6,258 nt of DNA from Pirellulaceae bacterium. GTDB taxonomy: Bacteria; Planctomycetota; Planctomycetia; Pirellulales; Pirellulaceae. The translations under genes and the position numbers were made by a program. The first letter of the stretch is position 1; the number at the start of each line of letters is the position of its first letter. Under the pieces are notes generated by a model, which was given only the letters and a program-made list of their open reading frames with translations, did not search any database and had not been told where the DNA came from. This document shows, in pieces, positions 1 to 6,037 of the stretch. The stretch lies in assembly GCA_030744095.1 (NCBI GenBank), contig JASLRF010000192.1, positions 1 through 6,258 of the forward strand, read 5' to 3'.

Positions 1-592
1 AGTTCACTTCGTATTGACCGTTCGCGTCCTCGTGATCGGTCTGATAAACGCCCCAGCCCAGTTCGTTTAACGAACTCGTCAATTCTTGCAGATACGCCAT
101 TGCCGGCGCCATCGAGCGAAAGTCGTAGCAAGGCTTGGCCAACGCATCGACGTTGTCCGGGTCCCACGGAGCGATCGAACCGTCTTCGTTGCGGGTGACA
201 AGAAAGTGTTCGGGCTCCATGCCGACGTTGAAAACGTAGCCTTTATCTCGCACCGTTTGTAAGACGCGTTTGAGATTCGTGCGAGCACAAAATGCATAAG
301 GCTGTTCATCAACAAAGAGATCCGCGGCAAACCTAGCGGTATTCGGCATCCAAGGTAGCCGCGTGTAACTGTCGAGGTCGATGCGAGCCATCATGTCGTG
401 TGAATGCGGTCCTTGTCCAACACCCCATACGGCAGCTCCCGCAAAACCAGCCCCGTCATCAGTCACATCATCCAACTTCGACGCAGGAACCATCTTCACT
501 TTGGCGGCACCATGGATGTCAACGAACTGCACCAGGATGAACTCAATGCCATCCTGCTTCATCTGCTCGCGAATGGCCTCTCGATCAGTCAT
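1..592 (-). CDS. glnT: Type III glutamine synthetase (GlnT/GmaS-like), C-terminus beyond window
   Basis: ATP-dependent ligase of the glutamine synthetase fold, cytoplasmic, joining ammonia (or, in GmaS relatives, methylamine) to the gamma-carboxylate of glutamate. The frame stays open from an ATG at 592 to the window edge, giving 197 residues. The beta-grasp N-domain carries FVDIHG (about 23-28) and KVKMVP (31-36). The stretch DDGAGFAGAAVWGVGQGPHSHD (about 45-66) is typical of type III/GlnT enzymes. Metal and glutamate ligands appear in MEPEHFLV (E126, E128) and in HEDANGQYEVN (H187 to N197, with E188 and E195), the usual start of the catalytic domain. The remaining catalytic part, expected at about 250 residues, lies outside the window. 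The start is fixed by a strong AAAGGAG ribosome binding site five bases upstream. It is the last visible gene of an operon with the three split glutamate synthase genes, 34 bases after the FMN subunit. The family is certain. Whether the substrate is ammonia or methylamine is not decided by what is visible. Confidence 0.93.
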   Translation of the reverse strand, partial: MTDREAIREQMKQDGIEFILVQFVDIHGAAKVKMVPASKLDDVTDDGAGFAGAAVWGVGQGPHSHDMMARIDLDSYTRLPWMPNTARFAADLFVDEQPYAFCARTNLKRVLQTVRDKGYVFNVGMEPEHFLVTRNEDGSIAPWDPDNVDALAKPCYDFRSMAPAMAYLQELTSSLNELGWGVYQTDHEDANGQYEVN

Positions 593-597
593 AGTTT

Positions 598-604
598 CTC
601 CTTT
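598..604 (-). promoter_or_regulatory. Shine-Dalgarno site of the glutamine synthetase gene
   Basis: On the minus strand the sequence reads AAAGGAG, then AAACT, then ATG. This is a near-consensus site with a five-base spacer. It lies inside the 34-base gap after the FMN subunit gene and makes the ATG at 592 the clear start. It suggests that this last gene has its own efficient initiation and does not depend on coupling. Confidence 0.8.
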
Positions 605-626
605 GTCGGCTACCGATCGCCAACTG

Positions 627-1967
627 CTAACAGCTCCCGGGAATCCAGTTGGTCCCAGCCAACGGCACCTTCGCCATCGCGGCGGCTTCGATGGTCAGTG
701 CAACGAGGTCTTCGCGTTCGAGGTGGTGCACGTTTGACTTGCCACAGGCTCGTGCAAGTGTCGTGACCTCCATGTTCAGAACCTGCAGATAGTTCTTTAA
801 CCGCATTGCACCAACCTCGGGTGTGAGCCGTCGCTCCAGGGCTTCATCCTGCGTGGTAATTCCGACGGGACATTGTCCTGTGTGGCAGTGGTGGCAAAAA
901 CCGGGTGCCGTGCCGAGTGCCGCATAGTCCTCTACCACATCAACGTCCTGTCCGTCTTGAGAATATGAATCGTGGTTGCAACCCAGCGCGACAAGGACGC
1001 CTTGGCCGATGGCAACGGCGTCGGCGCCGAGCGCCAGTGCTTTGGCAACGTCAGCACCTGTCCGAATGGCGCCGGAGATTATCAACTGGACTTCGCCGAC
1101 TGCGTTCATTTCTTCGAGAGCTTGAACTGCCAACGGCAGTGCAGCCAGCGTGGGGATGCCCGTGTGTTCGATGAGAACGTGTTGAGTCGCCGCCGTTCCG
1201 CCCTGCATACCGTCGACGACGACGACGTCTGCTCCGGCTTTGACGGCAAGCTTTACGTCGTCGCGAACTCGAGTCGCTCCCATCTTCACGTAGATGGGAA
1301 CTTGCCAGTCGGTAATCTCGCGTAATTCGTCAAGCTTGATCTTCAAGTCGTCTGGTCCAGTCCAATCCGGATGCCGACACGCGGAGCGTTGATCGATTCC
1401 CTCCGGCAGCGTTCGCATATCAGCAACTCGAGGGCTGACTTTTTGGCCCAGTAGCATACCACCACCTCCGGGTTTTGCGCCCTGACCGAGAACCATCTCG
1501 ATCGCATCAGCCTTTCGCAAATCGTCAGGATTGAATCCGTATCGCGAAGGAAGGCATTGATAAACGAGCGTCTTCGACGACTGGCGTTCCTCCGGTGTCA
1601 TCCCGCCATCGCCGGTTGTCGTCGAACTGCCCACTTCCGTCGCGGCTCGACCGAGCGCTTCCTTCACATTCGCGGATAAGGATCCAAAGCTCATGCCGGC
1701 AATCGTGACAGGCGTATCGAGCTCGATGGGCTTCTTGGCGTAGCGAGTGCCTAGCACCGTCTTCGAGTCACACTTCTCGCGATAGCCTTCCAACGGGTAT
1801 CGCGACGCAGACGCCGTAAGAAATACCAGATCATCGAACGAAGGTAGCGCACGCTTGGCACCCATTCCACGGATGTCGTACAGACCGTACCGGGCCGCTT
1901 CGCGAATGTAGTTGATCACGTGGCGGTCGATCGAGTCACTCTCTTCACGATAGATCTTCGGGGACAA
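627..1967 (-). CDS. mgsC: FMN/Fe-S glutamate synthase central-domain protein (MgsC/GlxD-like)
   Basis: Stand-alone version of the FMN-binding half of the glutamate synthase large subunit. It would take nitrogen released by the amidotransferase partner and reductively form glutamate, or in MgsC form N-methylglutamate from methylamine and glutamate. The 446-residue product shows YDIRGMGAKR (30-39), TPVTIAGMSFGSLS (85-98), TTTGDGGM (116-123), GQGAKPGGGGMLLGQK (161-176), RHPDWTGPDDL (198-208), VDGMQGGTAATQ (251-262), and the phosphate-binding SGAIRTGADVAKALALGADA (298-317). A cysteine cluster, CHHCHTGQCPVG (C358, C361, C366), corresponds to the Fe-S site. I chose the TTG start because AGGAG lies seven bases upstream and the upstream stop ends one base before it, giving an N-terminus of ordinary length. 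An ATG at 1994 (455 residues, overlapping the previous gene by 26 bases, poor ribosome site) is the alternative. The family is certain. The exact substrate (ammonia or methylamine) is inferred only from the operon. Confidence 0.95.
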   Translation of the reverse strand: MSPKIYREESDSIDRHVINYIREAARYGLYDIRGMGAKRALPSFDDLVFLTASASRYPLEGYREKCDSKTVLGTRYAKKPIELDTPVTIAGMSFGSLSANVKEALGRAATEVGSSTTTGDGGMTPEERQSSKTLVYQCLPSRYGFNPDDLRKADAIEMVLGQGAKPGGGGMLLGQKVSPRVADMRTLPEGIDQRSACRHPDWTGPDDLKIKLDELREITDWQVPIYVKMGATRVRDDVKLAVKAGADVVVVDGMQGGTAATQHVLIEHTGIPTLAALPLAVQALEEMNAVGEVQLIISGAIRTGADVAKALALGADAVAIGQGVLVALGCNHDSYSQDGQDVDVVEDYAALGTAPGFCHHCHTGQCPVGITTQDEALERRLTPEVGAMRLKNYLQVLNMEVTTLARACGKSNVHHLEREDLVALTIEAAAMAKVPLAGTNWIPGSC

Positions 1968-1968
1968 C

Positions 1969-2661
1969 TTAATACTCCTGATGCGCGTCGGCATTCCAAT
2001 GGTAAAGACTACGGGCCGAGGCAACTCGCTTGAATTCGCGCGCGTCGTGGTCGATCTCGGCAGCAGCAAGCAGACGCGAGACATGCTCGACGTCGGCCTG
2101 GAGCATCTCTTCCTCGCGTGCGTCGGCTCCCAGACTTTGTATCTTCCCGCGGAGGTAAATCGTCGCTTCATATAACGAGTCGCCGAGGTTTGGGCCAGCG
2201 TCGCCACACACGACCAACATCCCTGCTTGGGCCATGAAAGCAGAAAAGTGTCCGACGCTGCCACCAACCACAATGTCACAGCCCTTCATGGAGATCCCGC
2301 ACCGCGAGGAGGCGTCGCCTTCAATCACAACAAGTCCATCCTGCCCCGATGCTCCCGCACTTTCCGACGCATGTCCTTTCACTCGCACAACGCCTGACAT
2401 GATATTCTCAGCCACGCTTCTGCCCACATTTCCGTGAACGGTAACTGATGCGAGCTTGTTCATGCCAGCGATGAAGTAGCCTGCATGTCCCAGGATCTCG
2501 ACGGCGACTTCAGCTTCCAAACCAACAGCGATACTATGGTTGCCGTTGGGATTGAGAATTTCGATCCGCTCAATGCCACTGTCAGGCAGCTCGCGATGCA
2601 AGAACTGATTGACATCGTGGACGCTCAGCTTTGCCAAATCAAGTTGCATCAGGCGTGTCAT
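1969..2661 (-). CDS. mgsB: GXGXG-domain protein (glutamate synthase C-terminal domain-like, MgsB/GlxC)
   Basis: 230-residue protein equivalent to the right-handed beta-helix (GXGXG) domain that ends the glutamate synthase large subunit. In fused enzymes that domain is structural, packing against the amidotransferase and FMN domains. The repeat pattern is visible from about residue 58 to 172: GHAGYFIAG, HGNVGRSVAENIMSG, VKGHASESAGASG, EGDASSRCGISMKG, GGSVGHFSAFMAQAG, CGDAGPNLGDS. Each is a glycine-bounded coil followed by a short beta strand (VVRV, LVVI, DIVV, MLVV, TIYL). No catalytic residues are expected in this domain. Residues 180-230 form a charged helical tail. The start ATG lies three bases after the stop of the amidotransferase gene, and only a weak GGA lies 11 bases upstream, so translation is probably coupled. 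Methionine 5 is a less likely start. Its neighbours on both sides are the two other parts of the same split enzyme, which supports the assignment strongly. Confidence 0.93.
   Translation of the reverse strand: MTRLMQLDLAKLSVHDVNQFLHRELPDSGIERIEILNPNGNHSIAVGLEAEVAVEILGHAGYFIAGMNKLASVTVHGNVGRSVAENIMSGVVRVKGHASESAGASGQDGLVVIEGDASSRCGISMKGCDIVVGGSVGHFSAFMAQAGMLVVCGDAGPNLGDSLYEATIYLRGKIQSLGADAREEEMLQADVEHVSRLLAAAEIDHDAREFKRVASARSLYHWNADAHQEY
1974..1979 (-). promoter_or_regulatory. Shine-Dalgarno site supporting a TTG start for the FMN subunit
   Basis: The minus strand reads AGGAGT followed by ATTAAG and TTG. The site is made from the last codons of the upstream GXGXG gene (CAG GAG TAT TAA), so termination and re-initiation lie within about a dozen bases, as expected for translational coupling. 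The alternative ATG at 1994 has only a GGA directly touching it, which is not a usable spacing. Confidence 0.6.
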
Positions 2662-2664
2662 GAT

Positions 2665-3561
2665 TCACAGCGTCCAGGAGTAAATTTGTTCTGGCGCAGG
2701 CTCAAAGACTTTCGCCAAGCTGATGTTGGGAAGATGTGCCAGCGAACGGAACTCGGATGAAACGGCAACATAATCATCCGTCTCGGCCGCAACCGCCGGC
2801 TTGCACGCAAATGCATCGCGCACGAGCACCATGCGGTCGCTAGTTGCCATGAGAAACGTAAAGAATCCGTCGAGTTCGCGAAACGATGTCTCGATCGCTT
2901 GCTCAAGCGTGTCGCCTTCTCGCATCCGCCATTCCAAGAAACGACAGCCTGCTTCGGTGTCGTTGTCGGTCTCAAAAACGATGCCACGGTTTTCGAGCTT
3001 CCGTCGAATGCTGTACGGATTGGAAAGCGAACCATTATGGACAAGGCAGAAATCTTCGCCGGCGGTGTATGGGTGAGCGTGGGCCGGAGAGACAGCCGAT
3101 TCAGTTGCCATTCGAGTGTGGCCGATCGCGTGTGTGCCAGTGAGTTCCGTGAAATGAAACCGCTGGGCGATTTCACTTGGATGCCCTTCGTCCTTATACA
3201 CCTCGATGGCGCGACCAACGGAGATCAAGTGCACATCGGGATAGGCTTTGGTAAGCCAGGCTTTGAAAGTTTCCAACGTGACTGACGAAATCTCCACCGC
3301 GTGACTTTCGACGCTACGAATCGATCCCTCGCTGCCCGTATTGCACAAAAACTCCGTGTGAAACAGCTGCCAGTCGAAACCAACCTGTGCCGTGAACAGT
3401 CCGAATCGACGTTGCGGCCCTTCGAGGGGATCGTGAAATACAGCGAGCCCTGCGGAATCCGGTCCGCGCGTGCCCATACAATCAAGCATGGGCGTAACAA
3501 GTTGGCCTAAACGGCCCCGCAGTTCGTCTCTCTTCACCAAGAGACCAACAATCCCGCACAT
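2665..3561 (-). CDS. mgsA: Class II glutamine amidotransferase subunit of split glutamate synthase (MgsA/GlxB-like)
   Basis: 298-residue Ntn-type glutaminase that hydrolyses glutamine and would pass ammonia to the FMN subunit. The nucleophile is Cys2, exposed by removal of the initiator methionine (MCGIVGLL). Other family signatures are MGTRGPDSAGLA (29-40), the glutamine-binding GHTRMAT (147-153), the oxyanion-hole HNGSLSN (175-181), ETDNDTE (197-203, with D201) and VRDAFACKPAVAA (247-259), which matches the RDPxGxKPL region of GATase II enzymes. A segment of about 90 residues between 50 and 140 is longer than in GlmS or PurF and is typical of the GlxB/MgsA group. The start is firm because Cys2 must follow it, and GGAG sits seven bases upstream. 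It is the first gene of the minus-strand operon. A stand-alone amidotransferase such as asparagine synthetase or PurF is unlikely, because the synthetase or transferase domain is absent and the neighbours are the two other glutamate synthase parts. Confidence 0.95.
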   Translation of the reverse strand: MCGIVGLLVKRDELRGRLGQLVTPMLDCMGTRGPDSAGLAVFHDPLEGPQRRFGLFTAQVGFDWQLFHTEFLCNTGSEGSIRSVESHAVEISSVTLETFKAWLTKAYPDVHLISVGRAIEVYKDEGHPSEIAQRFHFTELTGTHAIGHTRMATESAVSPAHAHPYTAGEDFCLVHNGSLSNPYSIRRKLENRGIVFETDNDTEAGCRFLEWRMREGDTLEQAIETSFRELDGFFTFLMATSDRMVLVRDAFACKPAVAAETDDYVAVSSEFRSLAHLPNISLAKVFEPAPEQIYSWTL

Positions 3562-3568
3562 GGTGACG

Positions 3569-3572
3569 CTCC
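3569..3572 (-). promoter_or_regulatory. Shine-Dalgarno site of the amidotransferase gene
   Basis: GGAG on the minus strand, seven bases before the ATG that places the catalytic cysteine at position 2. Motif and spacing are ordinary. Together with the catalytic constraint they fix the start. Confidence 0.55.
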
Positions 3573-3620
3573 AAACGTACTGTTGTGGCCAACCGGCTGT
3601 AAAAAGACAGTAACTGCACC

Positions 3621-3650
3621 GTTATACCTGGGCCACATGGTGCGAAGCAA
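3621..3650 (-). promoter_or_regulatory. Possible sigma-70-type promoter of the nitrogen operon
   Basis: On the minus strand, TTGCTT (3650-3645) is followed by an 18-base spacer and TATAAC (3626-3621). The -10 box matches the consensus at five of six positions, the -35 box at three of six. Transcription would start near 3614, leaving a leader of about 50 bases before the amidotransferase ATG. Position and orientation fit. The -35 match is weak, and planctomycete promoters are poorly characterised, so this is a suggestion only. Confidence 0.33.
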
Positions 3651-3713
3651 CTAGCCGGTGAAGCGCAGATCACACACTGGGAGATGACGCAACTCCGTGC
3701 TAAATCAGCCCTT

Positions 3714-3737
3714 GTCAGCTTAGGCGTCTCAGCTGAC
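3714..3737. repeat. 7-bp inverted repeat with 10-base spacer
   Basis: GTCAGCT (3714-3720) and AGCTGAC (3731-3737) are perfect inverted copies. The two bases outside each arm (TT and GG) could add wobble pairs in RNA. No T-run follows on the plus strand, so it does not look like an intrinsic terminator. A two-fold operator or a leader hairpin are the alternatives. Confidence 0.5.
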
Positions 3738-3744
3738 GGTATTT

Positions 3745-3764
3745 GGCGCACTGCAGAGGGCGCC
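3745..3764. repeat. 5-bp inverted repeat with 10-base spacer
   Basis: GGCGC (3745-3749) and GCGCC (3760-3764) enclose ten bases that contain CTGCAG. The arm is short and could be chance alone. It is noted because it sits exactly between two better dyads and has the same ten-base spacer as the one to its left. Confidence 0.3.
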
Positions 3765-3776
3765 GACAAATTTGTC
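3765..3776. repeat. Perfect 12-bp palindrome GACAAATTTGTC
   Basis: An uninterrupted 12-base palindrome about 98 bases before the DUF1549 start codon and about 200 bases from the amidotransferase start. Its symmetry and AT-rich centre resemble a binding site for a dimeric helix-turn-helix regulator. No regulator gene is present in the window to pair it with. Confidence 0.45.
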
Positions 3777-3873
3777 TCAGATCGCTTTCGGTGATGCGGA
3801 ACGCCGCCTCGATCCGTATAGTAGATTGATTCCGCACTGTGGTTTGTATTCCCATCGACTTTTGATCGAAGCT

Positions 3874-6036
3874 ATGAAATACAGATTGATCGTTTCCCTG
3901 GTCGCACTGTTGATCACAGTCACGCCGCGGCAGGCTGTCGCCGAGAACGAATGGTCCGTTTTTACGCCACTGCCGTCGCAGATTGCCGTGCCGTCGGATG
4001 TTGCCGACAAAGTGTGGTCGCAGAATCCAGTGGACGCCTTTGTCTGGCGAAGGCTGAGCGAGGCTGGATTGGAAGCGGCACCGGCTGTCGATCGGCGGGT
4101 CTGGTTGCGGCGCGTCACATTTGATCTGATTGGATTGCCCCCAACTCCGAAGGAAGTGCGACAGTTTCTGGCTGATGAACAGACCGATGCCGAGGCTCGG
4201 ACAACCGTTGTCGATCGTTTGTTGGCATCATCGCAATACGGCCAGCGGTGGGCGCGGCATTGGCTTGATGTGGTTCGCTATGCCGACTCGGATGGATTCG
4301 CCATTGATTCGGAGCGCCCAACGCTCTGGCGGTACCGCGATTACGTGATTCGCGTTCTCAACGAAGACCGACCATTTGACCAGTTTGCGCGAGAACAATT
4401 GGCAGGGGATGAAATCGGCGCTGGCAGTGAAGGAGCCGTCGCGATCAGCTTCTATCGGCTGGGCCCCTACGAAGCTGACAACATGACACCGGAGAACCGT
4501 CGGCAAGATTATCTTAACGAAATCACGTCGGCCGTCGGCAGCGCATTCCTCGGCCTTACGATCGGATGTTCAAGGTGTCACGATCACAAATACGACGACA
4601 TTCCTCAAACAGACTTCTATCGCCTGCAAGCATTTCTTGCACCGCTTGAACGATCCGACATCACAGCCGACTTTACCGACGCGGAACTGACTGAGACCGT
4701 CCTTCGGCAGAAGGCCTCAGCGGAGGCAGAACTCGCGAAGCGCCGCGGTGAATGGGATCAGTTTCGCAAGTTGCTGAAAGTCAAGCTGCAACAAGGGAAT
4801 GAACGTCCGGAAGCGGCAGAGGTGACGGACGAAGAACTCGACGAAGCGATCAAAGACAAGCGAGAACCGATCACGGACGAAGACCGAAAGCTACTTGAAC
4901 AACTCAAGAAGAAGATCGACGACTACAAAGATGTGCAACGTTTTGCAGCTGTATCGGTGGCTGTCGCCAATCCAAAAACCAACAAGGATCTGCCAGCAAC
5001 GCATGTCTTGGAGAATGGCGACGTCTTCGACCCGAGCGAAGAAGTCCAGCCGGGTTTCCTGTCGGCGGTGCCATCATGGTCGGACGTTGAGTCCAAGCAA
5101 CCCGAGAGCGCGGCGACTTTGGCATCTGGCCGCCGGCGAATGTTGGCGGACTGGGTGGCCAGTCCGCACAATCCAATTACCGCACGAGTGATTGCCAACC
5201 GCGTCTGGCAGTATCACCTCGGACGCGGCCTGGTGGCTACGTCGAATGACCTTGGCGTTGCCGGATCTGGTGCGAGTCATCCAGAACTGCTCGACTACCT
5301 GGCCCGTTGGCTGATCGATCATGGTTGGCGACTCAAACCACTACATCGCATGATCGTGTTGTCGCGCACCTATCGAACATCAATGGTACATCCGCAACAT
5401 GAAGACTGCCGGAATCTCGATCCAAACAACCGGCTGCTGTGGCGGGCCGATGCCCGGCGGCTGGAGGCGGAAACGATCCGAGACGCCATGCTGGCCGTGA
5501 GTGGGCGACTGAGCCTGGAAGCTGGCGGTCCCGGCTTCTACGAAGCTCTTCCCGATGAAATGGAGACAAGTTACTCGTTCTTCAAATGGCACGTGTCGTC
5601 AGAGGACCAGCGTCGTCGCCGCAGCATCTATATGTTCCAGCGCCGCAATCTGGTGCACCCGATGATGGAAGTCTTCGACGTCGCGGACCTCAACGAGTCG
5701 TGCGAACGGCGCAAACTCGCCGTCACGGCGATCCAAGTGCTGACGCTGTTCAACGGTCGGTTTGCTCACGAGACCAGTCGCCATCTAGCGGAACGACTTC
5801 AGCGCGAGCAACCTGCAAACCCAGCAGACCAGGTACGGCGTCTGTTCTGGTTGGCGTTGTCTCGATCACCAGAATCCGATGAAATGCAGTTCTGCCTGGA
5901 GTTCCTGACAGAAAAAACGAAATCGTACCAGGAGCATCCCCCGTCAGATAATGGTCGGGTGGATGCGGTTGTCCATGCACTTTCGGACCTGTGCCTGGTT
6001 GTTATCAACGCGAACGAGTTCCTGTACCTTGATTAA
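3874..6036 (+). CDS. Secreted planctomycete DUF1549/DUF1553 (PSCyt2/PSD1) protein with CXXCH motif
   Basis: 720-residue exported protein of unknown biochemical role, from a family greatly expanded in Planctomycetes. Residues 1-23 form a Sec signal peptide (MKYRLIVSLVALLI, then a likely cut after AVA23). DUF1549 spans about 50-270: NPVDAFVWRRL (51-61), VTFDLIGLPPTP, YGQRWARHWLDVVRYADSDGF (122-142), and IGCSRCHDHKYD (230-241), where C232, C235 and H236 make a CXXCH c-type heme motif. A charged, probably coiled-coil insert runs from about 280 to 352. DUF1553 covers about 418 to the end: NPITARVIANRVWQYHLGRGLV, SRTYRTS, MFQRRNLVHPMMEVFD (587-602) and the terminal INANEFLYLD. The N-terminal PSCyt1 cytochrome domain found in many longer relatives is absent. 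I chose the ATG at 3874 because it begins the signal peptide. The frame is open upstream to a TTG at 3772, but those 34 codons would bury the signal. Heme binding is inferred from the motif only. Confidence 0.93.
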   Translation: MKYRLIVSLVALLITVTPRQAVAENEWSVFTPLPSQIAVPSDVADKVWSQNPVDAFVWRRLSEAGLEAAPAVDRRVWLRRVTFDLIGLPPTPKEVRQFLADEQTDAEARTTVVDRLLASSQYGQRWARHWLDVVRYADSDGFAIDSERPTLWRYRDYVIRVLNEDRPFDQFAREQLAGDEIGAGSEGAVAISFYRLGPYEADNMTPENRRQDYLNEITSAVGSAFLGLTIGCSRCHDHKYDDIPQTDFYRLQAFLAPLERSDITADFTDAELTETVLRQKASAEAELAKRRGEWDQFRKLLKVKLQQGNERPEAAEVTDEELDEAIKDKREPITDEDRKLLEQLKKKIDDYKDVQRFAAVSVAVANPKTNKDLPATHVLENGDVFDPSEEVQPGFLSAVPSWSDVESKQPESAATLASGRRRMLADWVASPHNPITARVIANRVWQYHLGRGLVATSNDLGVAGSGASHPELLDYLARWLIDHGWRLKPLHRMIVLSRTYRTSMVHPQHEDCRNLDPNNRLLWRADARRLEAETIRDAMLAVSGRLSLEAGGPGFYEALPDEMETSYSFFKWHVSSEDQRRRRSIYMFQRRNLVHPMMEVFDVADLNESCERRKLAVTAIQVLTLFNGRFAHETSRHLAERLQREQPANPADQVRRLFWLALSRSPESDEMQFCLEFLTEKTKSYQEHPPSDNGRVDAVVHALSDLCLVVINANEFLYLD

Positions 6037-6037
6037 C

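Larger units (their letters stand above)
3562..3873. other. Divergent intergenic region, 312 bases, no convincing gene
   Basis: Separates the minus-strand nitrogen operon from the plus-strand DUF1549 gene, so it should hold promoters for both. Open frames here (a TTG-led 34-codon extension of the DUF1549 gene, and a minus-strand frame running into the amidotransferase gene) lack family features or ribosome sites. Contents seen: a possible minus-strand promoter at 3621-3650, two crossing 7-bp inverted repeats between 3584 and 3659, and three adjacent dyads between 3714 and 3776. For the plus-strand gene there is a TATAGT hexamer at 3817-3822, but no acceptable -35 element at the right distance, so I do not call a promoter there. 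I recognise no riboswitch class and no rho-independent terminator. Confidence 0.7.

Noticed and set aside
381..766. Two overlapping plus-strand open frames opposite the glutamine synthetase and FMN subunit genes
   Set aside because: They are antisense to well-supported conserved genes, have no family-like sequence, and overlap each other in different frames.
1968..2279. Upstream continuation of the FMN subunit frame to an ATG at 2279
   Set aside because: This part overlaps the GXGXG gene in another frame and its translation has no glutamate synthase character; the conserved region begins near residue 20 after the TTG start.
3597..3610. CTGT, six A/G bases, ACAG as a possible hairpin or terminator
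   Set aside because: A four-base arm is expected by chance, and it sits between divergent genes where no transcript needs to end.
3688..3702. Near-match to a sigma-54 promoter on the minus strand (TAGCACG, three bases, TTGCG) upstream of the nitrogen operon
   Set aside because: Sigma-54 sites need GG and GC separated by ten bases. Here the first G is an A and the spacing is nine, one base short, which sigma-54 promoters rarely tolerate. No NtrC-like enhancer sites were recognised.
3482..3769. 95-codon minus-strand open frame covering the intergenic region
   Set aside because: It runs out of frame into the amidotransferase gene, has no recognisable domain and would overlap that gene's start and ribosome site.
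3772..3873. TTG-led N-terminal extension of the DUF1549/DUF1553 gene
   Set aside because: The 34 extra residues match no family feature and would place the clear signal peptide inside the protein. The TTG lies within the 12-bp palindrome and has no ribosome site.
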